Source of the DNA: Erwinia rhapontici
GTDB lineage: Bacteria > Pseudomonadota > Gammaproteobacteria > Enterobacterales > Enterobacteriaceae
Reading direction: 5' to 3'
DNA: 64,000 bases
Assembly: GCF_012271765.1 (NCBI RefSeq)
Contig: NZ_VRKO01000010.1
Location: 814,884-878,883, forward strand
Part shown: piece by piece, positions 18,230-28,900 of the stretch
How positions within the stretch are numbered: position 1 is the first letter of the stretch
Layout of the letters: the number at the start of each line of letters is the position of its first letter
Made by a program: the position numbers and the translations under genes
The notes under the pieces: model-generated
Databases searched by the model: none
What the model saw: the letters and a program-made list of their open reading frames with translations, nothing else
Told to the model about the DNA's origin: nothing

Positions 18230-19279
18230 GTGGACTTACTCTCTTATTATGGACTTTTTCTGGCAAAAACCGTCACCGTTGTGGTGGCGATTGTGGCCAT
18301 CGCCGTGGTGATCGCTAATCTTGCCATGCGGAAACGCGCCCAGAGCGGCCAGCTAAAACTGACCCACCTGGATGAACGCTACACGGAAATGCAGGATACG
18401 ATGCGGCTGGCGAAGATGAAGCCGTTACAGCAAAAACTGTGGCACAAAGAGCAGAAGAAAAAAGAGAAGCTGGAGGCAAAAACCGCCAAACAGCAGGCGA
18501 AGCTGGGGCGTCCACCGGCAGCGACGAAACCCACGCTGTATGTGATCGATTTCAAAGGCAGCATGGATGCCGGTGAAGTCTCCTCGCTGCGTGAGGAGGT
18601 GTCGGCGGTCATGGCGGTGGCGACGGCCGGGGATGAAGTCCTGCTGCGTCTGGAAAGCCCAGGCGGCGTGGTGCATGGTTACGGCCTGGCAGCCTCTCAG
18701 CTTCAGCGCCTGCGTGAGAAGAAAATCCCGCTGACGGTGGCCGTTGATAAAGTGGCGGCGAGCGGCGGTTATATGATGGCCTGTGTGGCGGATCGTATCG
18801 TTGCCGCTCCGTTCTCGATCATCGGATCCATTGGCGTGGTGGCGCAAATCCCTAACTTTAACCGTCTGCTGAAGCGCAATGAGATTGACGTTGAGCTGCA
18901 CACGGCCGGGGAATACAAACGTACGCTGACGCTGTTTGGTGAGAATACCGAGCAGGGACGCGAGAAATTCCGTGAGGACCTGAATGAAACGCACCTGCTG
19001 TTTAAGCAGTTTGTACACCAGATGCGTCCTTCGCTGGATATTGACAGTGTCGCGACCGGGGAGCACTGGTACGGGACGCAGGCGCTGGATAAAGGCCTGG
19101 TTGATGCCATCAGCACCAGTGATGATCTGATTATCGCTCAGATGGAGAAACACCAGGTGATTGGGGTGCGTTATGCGCGCCGCAAAGGGGTGATGAGCCG
19201 CTTTACCGATAGCGCGACGGGTAGTGTTGAACGTCTGCTGCTGCGTCTCTGGCAGCGTGGTGATAAACCGCTGCTGTAA
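18230..19279 (+). CDS. sohB: Inner-membrane peptidase SohB (S49 family)
   Basis: Membrane-anchored serine protease of the signal-peptide-peptidase A family, 349 aa as in E. coli. An N-terminal membrane segment (LAKTVTVVVAIVAIAVVIANLAM) is followed by a Lys-rich coiled region (about residues 60-95) and the protease domain, with the nucleophile Ser in KVAASGGYMMACVADRIVAAP. The start is GTG at 18230; the peptide DLLSYYGLFLAKT matches SohB. High-copy sohB suppresses htrA defects in E. coli. In E. coli yciN and topA follow; here a 10-kb block intervenes. Confidence 0.95.
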   Translation: MDLLSYYGLFLAKTVTVVVAIVAIAVVIANLAMRKRAQSGQLKLTHLDERYTEMQDTMRLAKMKPLQQKLWHKEQKKKEKLEAKTAKQQAKLGRPPAATKPTLYVIDFKGSMDAGEVSSLREEVSAVMAVATAGDEVLLRLESPGGVVHGYGLAASQLQRLREKKIPLTVAVDKVAASGGYMMACVADRIVAAPFSIIGSIGVVAQIPNFNRLLKRNEIDVELHTAGEYKRTLTLFGENTEQGREKFREDLNETHLLFKQFVHQMRPSLDIDSVATGEHWYGTQALDKGLVDAISTSDDLIIAQMEKHQVIGVRYARRKGVMSRFTDSATGSVERLLLRLWQRGDKPLL

Positions 19280-19283
19280 TCCT

Positions 19284-19312
19284 CATTACGCCCGCGTCTG
19301 CGGGCGTGATAC
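19284..19312. terminator. Bidirectional terminator between sohB and the SWIM gene
   Basis: ATTACGCCCGC (19286-19296) pairs with GCGGGCGTGAT (19300-19310) around a 3-4-base loop (one mismatch or wobble), followed by ACTTTTAAC. It separates the convergent sohB and SWIM genes. Confidence 0.8.
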
Positions 19313-19314
19313 TT

Positions 19315-21342
19315 TTAACGGGCGTTCGCGTCCTGCGGCGTCAGTAGACACTGTTGTTCCAGTTCATCCCGCAGCAACACAATCGCGTTCAGCGTATTCA
19401 CCAGCCGCTCATGATCCGTACCCGCCAGTAATGCAGGCAGATGACGCAGCAGACGTGCCAGCCGTTCAAAGCCGCATCCATCCAGCGCCTGCGCCAGCGT
19501 TTCCGCTTCACGACAGGCACGCTGTTCCTGGTGGCACAACCCGTTGTGTAGCCACTGGATCAGCATCTGCTGGCACTGCTGTAGCAGGGCCAGAGGCAGC
19601 GGTAATGCCGGAGGGGATGCGCTGACAGGCAGCGCCTGAGATGGCGGGTTCCCGGCATTCAGCACCCAGGCACGCTGGCGCGTCATGATCACCAGCGGTT
19701 CCAGCACCAGAACACCGTCCACCACCGATACCCGACCGGAGACCTTGCAGGGCGGATCATCCTGCTGTTGCAGCAGGGCCGTCAGACAGTCAATGGCGCG
19801 TGGGGCCGAAGGCGATGCACTCAGTGATAACCGCAGAACATTTTCTTCACCTGCACCGCTGATAACATCAGCTTCCAGCGTTTGTCGCCCGGCATCCCAG
19901 CGGATATCCAGACATTCACCCAGCGGCAGGATAAACAGGCTATCACTGTGGCTAAGTGGTCGGGTGAAGGCGGGCGGGCGTTGTTGCAGATGGTGCCGCA
20001 GGGCTTCGACACCCGGCTGGCAAAGGGGGAACTCGGGCATCTCCCATGCCGAGGGCGTCAGGGGCGCGACGCTAGTCAGACGATCGCGCGCCGCCAGGTG
20101 TAATTCCCCGCGCGCATCGCGCTGTGCCGCCTGCGAGATGATTTGCCCACCTGCGAGGATTGAAGCCTGGAACCCCGCAATACGGCGCTGCCAGCCGGGT
20201 GCATTCTGCTGTTCTGCCAGCGGCCACTGGCGTGACAGATGCAGAACGCTGCCCGTATCCGGATCGGTAAACCAGATGCGTACCCCGTAATGGCGGTTGT
20301 CCTGCCAGCAATCCATGCCGAGTGATACCAGCCGCAGATGGTCGAGTTTGACCCGATCCTGAATCCCGAGGCCAACAATGTTGCGCCAGGGCTGTGCGGG
20401 CGTTTTGCCCTCCGAGGCCACGCGTGCCATCTCGCGGGCAGCCAGCACGCGAGCCGTTAACCCGGATAACTGACTGAGAAACGGCCCGGCACGATAATGG
20501 GATGCACGTTGGTGAAAGTGGTCGATCCCTTCAGTCATTTGCTGGAGTGACAGTGTCACCCAACGCCAGTTGGCCTGCTGAGCGCTGCGTTGTGCCTGAG
20601 TCAGTAGCGGAGCAAAGGTGACAGAAGGCTGGCTGAGCCCACGGCTCCATAGCTGGTGGCCCAGGTGACAAAGCTCTGCCAGATTGCCTTCACTCTCCGC
20701 CAGGTCAGTCACATCATCCTGCCGTTCGCCCTGTAATTGCCAGACGAGGTGTTCAAAACCCGGATGCTGTGCTTCGGCCGCGGCAAAGGCCTGCACCGCG
20801 AGAATGATATGTTCGCACAGCGTGCCTTCAACGCAGTCGCAACGGGCAAACTGCATGCTGCTGCGTGAAAAAAAACGCACATCGCTCATCGGCAGTTTCG
20901 CTGCGGGCACCTTTCCGGGTTCGCACTGGAGTTCTATCACCAGCCCTTTATCAGCCAGTTGCTGTGCGCGTTTTAGCGTTGCTGCAGGCAGTGAGCGTAG
21001 TTCCGCCAGCCACTCGCCGGGCTGCCAGCGGACAGAGGCGGCGGGGACTGGCGCTTCAGTGGCACACCGTTGTTGATAGCCGAGCACCAGCATAACCCGA
21101 TGGCGGCACATGTTGCTGGCCCCACAGCTACACTGTGCTTCTTTCAATGCCTGACCCTGGCTCAACCGGGTCTGGATGCCATCGCTAAACTGCGCTGTCA
21201 GCACGCCGTCCTTATCGCTGAACGAGGGCAGATTTCCGGCGGCGATCTCTTTCTGGCTGCGTTTAACGAAACCCGCATTGCTGAGGGCGATTAACGCCTG
21301 CGGGGTCAGTTCGAGCAGCTCGCTGCGTAGCATCTCACTCAT
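19315..21342 (-). CDS. yehQ: SWIM zinc-finger protein (YehQ-like)
   Basis: A 675-aa protein with two SWIM-type CxC-x5-CxH motifs near residues 70-80 (CSCGASNMCRH) and 170-180 (CDCVEGTLCEH). SWIM fingers bind DNA, RNA or protein partners. The remaining 500 residues show no motif I know. Architecture and neighbours match E. coli YehQ. The ATG overlaps the VWA gene stop (ATGA). It is the last gene of the five-gene cluster and ends against sohB at a shared terminator. Function unknown; a nucleic-acid or substrate-recognition role is a guess. Confidence 0.85.
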   Translation of the reverse strand: MSEMLRSELLELTPQALIALSNAGFVKRSQKEIAAGNLPSFSDKDGVLTAQFSDGIQTRLSQGQALKEAQCSCGASNMCRHRVMLVLGYQQRCATEAPVPAASVRWQPGEWLAELRSLPAATLKRAQQLADKGLVIELQCEPGKVPAAKLPMSDVRFFSRSSMQFARCDCVEGTLCEHIILAVQAFAAAEAQHPGFEHLVWQLQGERQDDVTDLAESEGNLAELCHLGHQLWSRGLSQPSVTFAPLLTQAQRSAQQANWRWVTLSLQQMTEGIDHFHQRASHYRAGPFLSQLSGLTARVLAAREMARVASEGKTPAQPWRNIVGLGIQDRVKLDHLRLVSLGMDCWQDNRHYGVRIWFTDPDTGSVLHLSRQWPLAEQQNAPGWQRRIAGFQASILAGGQIISQAAQRDARGELHLAARDRLTSVAPLTPSAWEMPEFPLCQPGVEALRHHLQQRPPAFTRPLSHSDSLFILPLGECLDIRWDAGRQTLEADVISGAGEENVLRLSLSASPSAPRAIDCLTALLQQQDDPPCKVSGRVSVVDGVLVLEPLVIMTRQRAWVLNAGNPPSQALPVSASPPALPLPLALLQQCQQMLIQWLHNGLCHQEQRACREAETLAQALDGCGFERLARLLRHLPALLAGTDHERLVNTLNAIVLLRDELEQQCLLTPQDANAR

Positions 21343-22475
21343 GATTGCAGGTTCTCCGCCAGCCAGGCCGCCAGTTCACCCGGCGTCATGGCTGCAATCT
21401 GTGCCCCGGCATTGACCAGCCGTTGGGCCATATCACGGTCATAGCTGGGGGCGGCTTTACTGTCGAGTGCGGCCAGTCCCAGCACTTTGCTGCCGCTCTG
21501 CACACACTGCCTGACCTGGTTGACCAACAGTGAGGGGGATCCGCCTTCGAAGAAATCGCTGACCAGTACAATCGCGCTTTTTTGCGGCTGTTCGATCAGC
21601 TGCCGCGCATACTGCACGGCTTTACCAATATCGGTGCCGCCACCCAACTGAACTTTCATCAGCAGGTCAACCGGGTCCTGCACGTCAGCCGTCAGATCCA
21701 CTACGCTGGTGTCGAATGCCACCAGATGGGTACGGATCCCTGGTAGCTGCCAGAGGCAGGCGGCCATCACGGCGGAGTGGATCACCGAATCCACCATCGA
21801 TCCGCTCTGATCGACCAGCAAAATGAGCTGCCATTTCTCGCTGTGGCGTTTTACCCGACTCATAAAGACCGGGGATTCAATAAACAGCCGTCCGCGCTGT
21901 GGGTCCCAGCGGTGCAGGTTATCACGCAGTGTGCCTTTAAAATCGAAGTTACGGGCAATGGCCACCGGCGATCGGCGTCGGCGGTCGCGGGTGCCGGAAA
22001 ACGCCTGCCGGACCTCAGTCGCCAGCCGCGCCATAATCTGTTCCACCACCTGACGCACCAGACGTCGGGCGGCCTGTAACACCTGTGGATTCATCAGGTG
22101 TTTGGTGTGCAACACCGCGCGCAGCAGGCCCTCAGAGGGGGCGATGCGTTCCAGTACCTCAATGTTGGTGACCACATCATCGATGCCGAAGCGCAATACG
22201 GCGTCACTTTCCAGCCGTTCAATCACCTCTGCAGGGAACAGTTGATGGATGGCGTTGATCCATTGCGGGGTGGTGAGCTGCGATCCCTCGCTGCCGCCGT
22301 GGCGCTCACCGCGTTGCAGGCGCTGCGGATCGCGACCGTACAGCCACTCCAGGGCGTTATCCACCGCGCGGGCATGTTCATCAAGCCCGCCGAGACTGCT
22401 TTCCGCAGCCTCACCGAGCATCAGCCGCCAGCGTTGTAGCTCAGTGCTGGTTAACATATCGGAGAGTTCAGGCAT
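21339..22475 (-). CDS. yehP: VWA-domain protein (YehP-like)
   Basis: A 378-aa protein with a C-terminal von Willebrand A domain. The metal-ion-dependent adhesion site is complete: DQSGS in LLVDQSGSMVDS (about residue 220), Thr in GGGTDIGKA and Asp in VLVSDFFEGG. The N-terminal half is helical, with an Arg-rich patch (GTRDRRRRSP) before the VWA domain. VWA proteins of this class pair with MoxR AAA+ ATPases as adaptors, and the MoxR gene is two genes upstream. It corresponds to E. coli YehP (378 aa). It starts 9 bases after the DUF5682 gene and overlaps the SWIM gene by 4 bases. Confidence 0.9.
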   Translation of the reverse strand: MPELSDMLTSTELQRWRLMLGEAAESSLGGLDEHARAVDNALEWLYGRDPQRLQRGERHGGSEGSQLTTPQWINAIHQLFPAEVIERLESDAVLRFGIDDVVTNIEVLERIAPSEGLLRAVLHTKHLMNPQVLQAARRLVRQVVEQIMARLATEVRQAFSGTRDRRRRSPVAIARNFDFKGTLRDNLHRWDPQRGRLFIESPVFMSRVKRHSEKWQLILLVDQSGSMVDSVIHSAVMAACLWQLPGIRTHLVAFDTSVVDLTADVQDPVDLLMKVQLGGGTDIGKAVQYARQLIEQPQKSAIVLVSDFFEGGSPSLLVNQVRQCVQSGSKVLGLAALDSKAAPSYDRDMAQRLVNAGAQIAAMTPGELAAWLAENLQS

Positions 22476-22484
22476 CCGGGGTCC

Positions 22485-24827
22485 TCACAGTATGCCCCAG
22501 GCGCGGAGCGCATCGACGGCGCGCTGCTCCTGCTGCTGATGACGAAGAAAATCGGCAGGTGCACAGGCATCCGGCAGCGGCGTTTGTAACAGATGTTCTG
22601 GCAAGTGGGAGAGCTGGTAATGCGCCAGCACCTGACGTGCAAGCGCTGCCCGTTCGCGCGGCGGTAGCCACGCCAGTGCGGCACGCAGATCGGGCAGGGC
22701 GGCGATAAACTGATCGTCCGCCAGCTGCATCAGTTGCTGATTAAACCCGGCCACAAAGGCCGGATGTGATGCCAACTGGTGGCGTGCCAGCGCGATGAGT
22801 CCGTGCAGCGCCTCGCCCAGCCGTGCCGGAGGCAGTGCCGCCAGCAGCGCCAGTGCCGCCTCTGCATCGGCGCTGGGATGTTCAAGACGAATTAACGCAC
22901 CCAGCGCCGCGCCGCGACTGAGCGCACTCGCCTCCGCTGCACGGCAGCGGCGTTCCAGCACGGCAAGCGCACGCGGCAACAGCACCAGAGCGCGATCGGG
23001 CTGCGGGTGACTCTGCTCATCGCGCAAAATATGGCACAGTGCCTGCCAGCTGTGCAGATGGGCATTGATCTGCGTGGCATCAATCAGCCCGGTCGACTCC
23101 GCCAGCCACAATGTGCGGTCTATCGCTGCCCGTAGAGTGGTGTGCAGGATGGCGGCGTCGCGCATTCCGTTGAAGGTGTCGTGGCGCCACAGCGCGTAGA
23201 GGATCTCCATCGCGGGGCCCATCTGCTCAAACTGACTCTCCAGCGCGATCTGCTGCTCCAGCCGGGAGAGCAGTTGCAGGCTGAATGTGGACAGCCCGGC
23301 GAGGGCGGCGCGTTGCAGCCAGGCGGCCAGTGACGCAATGTCATCGGCCCCGGCCATCGCGGATTCCAGACGGTTGCGCGCGGCCTCGATCAGCGTGGCG
23401 CCATAGCGTGCGGCTTCGATCAGGGCGGCATGTTGCTGCAACGGCCGGGTCAGCGTCCACTGCTCTTCACCGTCACCGGAAAGCGCCAGCGTGTGGCCCT
23501 GCTGGCAGAGAATGCCGGGGATATCCAGCACCGCAAGGCGATGCAGCACCTGACTTTGCCCTAATCCTTCCGCATCAAAGCGGTTAAGGGTCAGGGTGGA
23601 CGGGAGCGTAATGCTGGCGTGCGCAAGCTCGCGTATCACATCCTGGGGTAAGGGGGGTTGTGGTGTGTCGGCGGCCAGTTCGCCAAAGCGATGTCCTGCC
23701 AGCACGTCTACCAGGGTGATCAGAATCGGATCCGTGCCCGCCTGTAACTGACCGCGATAGCTCCACGGTAATGGTGTATGCAGGGCTTCTTTGATCAGAC
23801 TGCCCGCCAGCGCATCCAGCCAGTCGTTGCGCAGCGGTAGCCGGTGCCCGCGCAGTGCCGCCAGCCCCCGCGCCATGGAGACGACATTGGTCATATCCGC
23901 GGTTGAGGCGGGCAGATGCTGGCGGCGCAGATGGGTCAGAACGGTTTCCAGCAGACGCTGCCCGGCCTGTTGCAGCCCGTATTGCCAACACCAGTGCTGC
24001 CACACCGGCGCGGGCATCCCGGAGAGATAGCCTGCCAGCACATCCAGCCGCTTTTCACTGTAGGGGGTCAGATAGCTGCCGGTGACGGCACCGGTAAGGG
24101 GTGGGTCAGGCAGCCCGGGTTCCCTGGTATCTGAAACGCTGCGCCACAGACGGGCAAGGACTGGAGCATGCCAGCCTCCGCAGACCACCAGCACCGGGCC
24201 GTTATCCTGTGCCATCGCCCAGGCGATCCAGCGAGCCATATAAGCTTCGCGCTGCCGATCCTGCGGGCTGCCAGGGCAACCGTCACGCAGTTGCTGAAAC
24301 CACCGATCCAGCGTGCGGGGGAGTTCGTTATGCTGATCGTCATCTTCGAACAGATGGTCCCATAACGCATCGCTGCTCTCCATCCCGCAGGCCGCCATCA
24401 TCGCCTGCTGGCGCTGATGATAGTGCTGGCTGTCGCTGTCGTCTTCGTCATCGTCGGTTGTCTGCGCCCAGATCGGCACATCGATAAAACGCGTTTCGGC
24501 CTTCAGCCGTTGTGCGGCCAGCAGTGCCTGCCATTCAGGTGACCATTCGGCAAACGGTGTCCAGGCACCGATACCGGGCGTATCGTGATCCTGAAACTGG
24601 CAGTAACCGTAAATCGCGATCGGCAACTGATGCGCCAGCCGCAGTTCATCGAGTCGGGGGTTAAAATCCGCCGGGCCTTCAATCAATACCCAGGCCGGGC
24701 GTAGCTGTTCGATGCTGTGCTTAACCCACCTGGCGCAGGCCGGGCTGTGGTGGCGGATGCCGAGGATGAGCGGTTCACCGGCCGGGGGCATCGTGACTGG
24801 AGGACGATCTGTTGCCGGGAGGGTCAT
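22485..24827 (-). CDS. yehM: DUF5682 family protein (YehM-like)
   Basis: A 780-aa protein of uncharacterised family DUF5682, equivalent to E. coli YehM (759 aa). The family signature is at the N-terminus: ILGIRHHSPACARWV followed by VLIEGPADFN. A second His-containing block, VLVVCGGWHAPVLARL, is near residue 225. The rest is Ala- and Leu-rich and probably helical repeats. The spaced His and Glu near the start recall metal-dependent TIKI/TraB/EreA-type proteins, but I cannot prove this. It overlaps the MoxR gene stop by 4 bases, so the two are probably coupled. Confidence 0.87.
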   Translation of the reverse strand: MTLPATDRPPVTMPPAGEPLILGIRHHSPACARWVKHSIEQLRPAWVLIEGPADFNPRLDELRLAHQLPIAIYGYCQFQDHDTPGIGAWTPFAEWSPEWQALLAAQRLKAETRFIDVPIWAQTTDDDEDDSDSQHYHQRQQAMMAACGMESSDALWDHLFEDDDQHNELPRTLDRWFQQLRDGCPGSPQDRQREAYMARWIAWAMAQDNGPVLVVCGGWHAPVLARLWRSVSDTREPGLPDPPLTGAVTGSYLTPYSEKRLDVLAGYLSGMPAPVWQHWCWQYGLQQAGQRLLETVLTHLRRQHLPASTADMTNVVSMARGLAALRGHRLPLRNDWLDALAGSLIKEALHTPLPWSYRGQLQAGTDPILITLVDVLAGHRFGELAADTPQPPLPQDVIRELAHASITLPSTLTLNRFDAEGLGQSQVLHRLAVLDIPGILCQQGHTLALSGDGEEQWTLTRPLQQHAALIEAARYGATLIEAARNRLESAMAGADDIASLAAWLQRAALAGLSTFSLQLLSRLEQQIALESQFEQMGPAMEILYALWRHDTFNGMRDAAILHTTLRAAIDRTLWLAESTGLIDATQINAHLHSWQALCHILRDEQSHPQPDRALVLLPRALAVLERRCRAAEASALSRGAALGALIRLEHPSADAEAALALLAALPPARLGEALHGLIALARHQLASHPAFVAGFNQQLMQLADDQFIAALPDLRAALAWLPPRERAALARQVLAHYQLSHLPEHLLQTPLPDACAPADFLRHQQQEQRAVDALRAWGIL

Positions 24828-25903
24828 GGCAGCCGGTGACGCGCCTGGTAATACGCCTGCCAGTGCGCTTCTTTACGGTTACCGACGCGCTGCTCAAAGT
24901 AGCGTTGCAGGCGTGCGCGATCGTCTTCATTATCTTTGACGATGGTGCCACCAATGCAGTCAACCAGGTCAGCCGGTTCACCGGCGCGCTGTTGCAGGAA
25001 CCAGGCGCGCACGCCCACCGCATGTGCCACATTGACCGCTTCAGCCGTCGACATAATGGCGTTCAGGCTGTCCATCGCGCTTTTTTTCTCTCCACCGCTG
25101 CGCAGATCGCGGAAGGTTTGCACCAGCAGTTCCAGCACGTCATCCGGCACTTTATGCGGGATGCCGCTGTGCGTCAGCAGACGTGCAGACGCAGAAGAGA
25201 CCAGCGCCAGCTCCTGCTCGAAATTCATAATCGGGAACACGGTTTCGAAGTCAAAGCGGCGTTTCAGCGCGGCACTCATCTCGTTAACGCCACGATCGCG
25301 GGTGTTGGCGGTGGCGATAATATTGAAGCCTTCACGGGCATACAGCTGGCTGTCATCACCGCTCAGTTCCGGCACGGTCATCACGCGGTCAGACAGCATC
25401 CCAAGCAGGCAGTCCTGCACTTCGAGCGGTGCGCGGGTGATCTCTTCGAAACGTACGATTTTACCCTCACGCATGCCCTGATAAAGCGGGGCCGGGACCA
25501 GGGCATCAGTTGATGGCCCCTGGTTAATCAGTAAGGCATAGTTCCAGGCGTATTTAATCTGATCTTCTGTCACCGATGCGCCGCCCTGAATGGTCAGCCC
25601 GGCATCACCGCTGATGGCGGTTGCCAGCAGCTCTGACAGCAGCGATTTTGCGGTGCCGGGTTCACCGACCAGCATCAGACCGCGCCCGGTGGCCAGCGTC
25701 ACCAGCATGCGCTCAACGCTGGCGATCGATGTGACGACTTTTGCACTGATATCCCGGGCATCATCGCCCAGGATAAATGCCCGTGCTGCCGGCAGACTGA
25801 GTTGCCAGCCGGGGGGCAGGGGGCCACTGTCATCCTGTTTCAGCCGCGCCAGTTCCGCAGCGTAAAGTACCGCGGCCGGGGGCCGCTGCAATACATCAGA
25901 CAT
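24824..25903 (-). CDS. yehL: MoxR-family AAA+ ATPase (YehL subfamily)
   Basis: A 359-aa AAA+ ATPase equivalent to E. coli YehL (362 aa), which names a MoxR subfamily. Seen: Walker A LVGEPGTAKSLL (about residue 80), Walker B in KIVRFEEITRAP with acidic residues, sensor 1 IIATANTRDRGVNEM and the arginine-finger region ALKRRFDFE. The N-terminus LQRPPAAVLYAAELARL is family-like. MoxR ATPases with VWA partners remodel or activate target complexes. It lies between the WGR giant (29-base gap) and the DUF5682 gene (4-base overlap). Confidence 0.93.
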   Translation of the reverse strand: MSDVLQRPPAAVLYAAELARLKQDDSGPLPPGWQLSLPAARAFILGDDARDISAKVVTSIASVERMLVTLATGRGLMLVGEPGTAKSLLSELLATAISGDAGLTIQGGASVTEDQIKYAWNYALLINQGPSTDALVPAPLYQGMREGKIVRFEEITRAPLEVQDCLLGMLSDRVMTVPELSGDDSQLYAREGFNIIATANTRDRGVNEMSAALKRRFDFETVFPIMNFEQELALVSSASARLLTHSGIPHKVPDDVLELLVQTFRDLRSGGEKKSAMDSLNAIMSTAEAVNVAHAVGVRAWFLQQRAGEPADLVDCIGGTIVKDNEDDRARLQRYFEQRVGNRKEAHWQAYYQARHRLP

Positions 25904-25932
25904 GGTCTTTCCTTAACAAACGGGTTCAGGCA

Positions 25933-28900
25933 TTAATCAAACAGCGCATCAATATCACTCAGCATTTCGCTGGCGGTAATCGGATGCAGTTGTGAGAACG
26001 GATGCTTTTGCGGGTGCTGCTGGCCCCAGCCATACTGGTGGGCATCGCCGTGCCACAGCCAGATGCTTGCCAGCGACTGCTCCTTGTTAAATTCATCCGG
26101 TGCCATGCCAACGCCCAGGCCTTCACCCATTTCCAGCACCAGCGTCAGGTCCCCCAGGGGTTTTAACATCCAGCAGATCCATCCCGCATCCTGTGGCACG
26201 CCACGCAGCCAGCCTTTGCTGGTCAGTCCGGCCAGACGTCCACTTGGGCAGAGCCTGCCCTGCCAGCGTTGTAAATCGGTGGCTTCACGCTCTTCAGCGG
26301 TCAGCAGATAGCGGTTACGATCCAACTGGCGGAAGGGCGGTAGCAGTTCATAATCGGCAAACAGCTGACCAAAGGCAGCGGCATCTTCGGGCGGCATTTC
26401 CAGAATATGCGGAATACCGATTTCAACAGCGTTATGCGGCAGTGTGAACAGGTCATCGTCTGCGGTGCTGTAACTGTTGTCTTCCGCGACGCGGAAGCAG
26501 CTCAGCAACTGGTTATCGGCATCATAGGCACCCCACACCAGGCGGCGGGTCAGGTGACCGACCAGCGGATGACCCACCAGGAACTGGATGAACTGGGCTT
26601 CTGTCCAGCGACGGCGCAGGCACATTGCGCTTTCCAGACGGGCGATCTGCTGGCTGGCGATGGTGCGCGCATCTTTTTTCAGTAATTTGAAGCGATTGAC
26701 CGCATCTGTCGCCAGCGCAGCATCGTCATTCTTGTTCGGCTTTGGCAGGTCTTTCAGGCGGCTGCCGCTGCTGTCGCGTACGAAAGGTTTGAGTGATTCA
26801 TCAAAACTGACGCTGAACTGGCGCGGACCGAAATCAAGCAGCAATGAGCCATTGTCATCCAGCCCCAGATCTGGTGCCAGGCGGTCTTCCAGCTCTGCGA
26901 CACTCAGTTCGCGTTTTTCGGCAATCTGGCTGATTTTTTCACGCGCCCGCTCCTGCAGCGCTTTGAACTTCAGCTTCTGCGCAATACCGTTCAGCTGCAT
27001 CAGCGCGATATCCGAGCCAATATCCGCCAGAATATCCAGACCCGCAACGGCACGTTTATGCTGGGATTCACCCGGCCAGCTGCGGATCAGCGGGGTTAAC
27101 TGACGGGCGATATCATCGTTGCCGAACAGCCCGAGCGTGCTGAACGCCCAGCCCTCTTTTGATGGCGCTGAAGCGGCCATCCACGCGGTGTACAGATCCC
27201 AGGCAAACGCCGCCAGTGAGTCCGGCGTACAGGCTTCTTTGACCTGGACCAGCCCCGGATACAGGCCATTTTCCGTCGGGAATCGTAGCATGGTGCCGAG
27301 GTGCATCAGGGCATCCTCCGGCAGGGCTTTACCGTTATGGAGCAGAGGACGTGTCCACAGCACGGGTTGCCAGAAGTCCGGCAATGCAGGGCGCTTCGCC
27401 GGGAAATCGTCCAGTGGGTCAAGCTGCACCAGGGCATTGACCGCTGCCAGCACCTCGGGTTGCGCATAGCGTCCAGCCACCGCTTCCAGCAGTTCCTGAT
27501 AGCCGTTATCCAGCAGCAGACGCAGCGCCAGACGCGCGTGATCCTGCGCTTCTCCGGCTTTGCCGAAAGCCACCGGCAGCAGGCCAGCTACCGCATGTTC
27601 CGGATACTTCAGCAGCCAGTTACGCGCCTCTGCACGCAGGGTTTTCAGTTTGGAAAACGCCCGTGAAACCAGCGGTGCGAGGTCGGTGCTACCCACGCAG
27701 AGTGCGACGGGTAGCGCTTCCTGCGGCTGGCGGCCAACACTGTTGATAAAGCCGGGCAGCCCGTCCAGGCCGAAATGTGCCATGACCAGCGCAATACCGG
27801 TGTGATGCTCCGTACTGAGCGCATTCCACAGGTTGAGGCCTTTTTCACGCGGCAACCCGGGTAAAATAGTGAGATTCCAGTCACTGGCGTAATGCGAGTG
27901 GTTGGTCGCCCAGTCGGCAATAAGCTGACTGTAATTATCCTCGTCATAGGCCTGCACCGCTGTGTCTGGCAATGACTGGTTCCATGAATTGAAGCCAAAA
28001 CGCGCGAGGATCTCTTCTGTCTTCAGACCCTCCACCTTGAGCTTACGATGATTCGACCACATCGACAGCTGGTCTTCTGGCACGCCGTCGAACTGTGGCG
28101 CGACAGGCTGCACCGATAACGTCAACTGCGGAATGGTGCCGACCTGTTTTTTGACGGTCCACGGCGGTGACACGAGGATCGCCGGTAACATCTCCGCGCT
28201 GGCGCAGTCGGTTTTAACGTTCAGCTGCGCAAGACTGCTCTCCACCAAAGCGCGTTCCTCTGCGGAGAGCCAGGGGGCAACCTCAGCAGCCAGCTGCGGT
28301 TGAGTGTGCAGCAGGGCATGAAGCTGACTACGCCACAGCGCATCCTCTTTACCGTTCAGCAGACGAACCAGGGCCGCGAACGCGGCGTGAGGGAAGCGTT
28401 TACTGGCTTTTGCTGCGCGCTCATAGCTGCGTTTTCCCTTGCCGGCAGCGTCAATTAACATCATGAGTGCCTGCGGATGGTTGATGTGCATCAGCACTTC
28501 GCCACAGCGATCGCCGTGAGCATAGGGCGCCAGGCGCGGTAGCGCGCGCACACCCTGCTCCAGCAGCACAGTGCTGGTCAGTATTTCGCCGTAATACCAG
28601 CTATCAAACAGTTCTAACGCCTGGTAATACTCCAGTACATGCAGGGTATCCTCATCCGTCGCGGTCATTTTCAGCCACTCCAGCGCCGTCAGATCCCGGT
28701 TGCGTCCTGCACGCAGGGTGATTTCATCGGCCAGTTCGGGCCGCTCAGGCAGCAGCAATGACACCAGCGGCTGACGCCAGAGTGGGATCAGCGGCAGGGC
28801 GGCGACCAGGCGGTCTGCGCAGCGTTGCCACAGGTCTGGCTGTGCCGCAGAGAGGTGCCAGCGCAGACGCATTTCATAATCAACGATATTCTGCTGGTAA

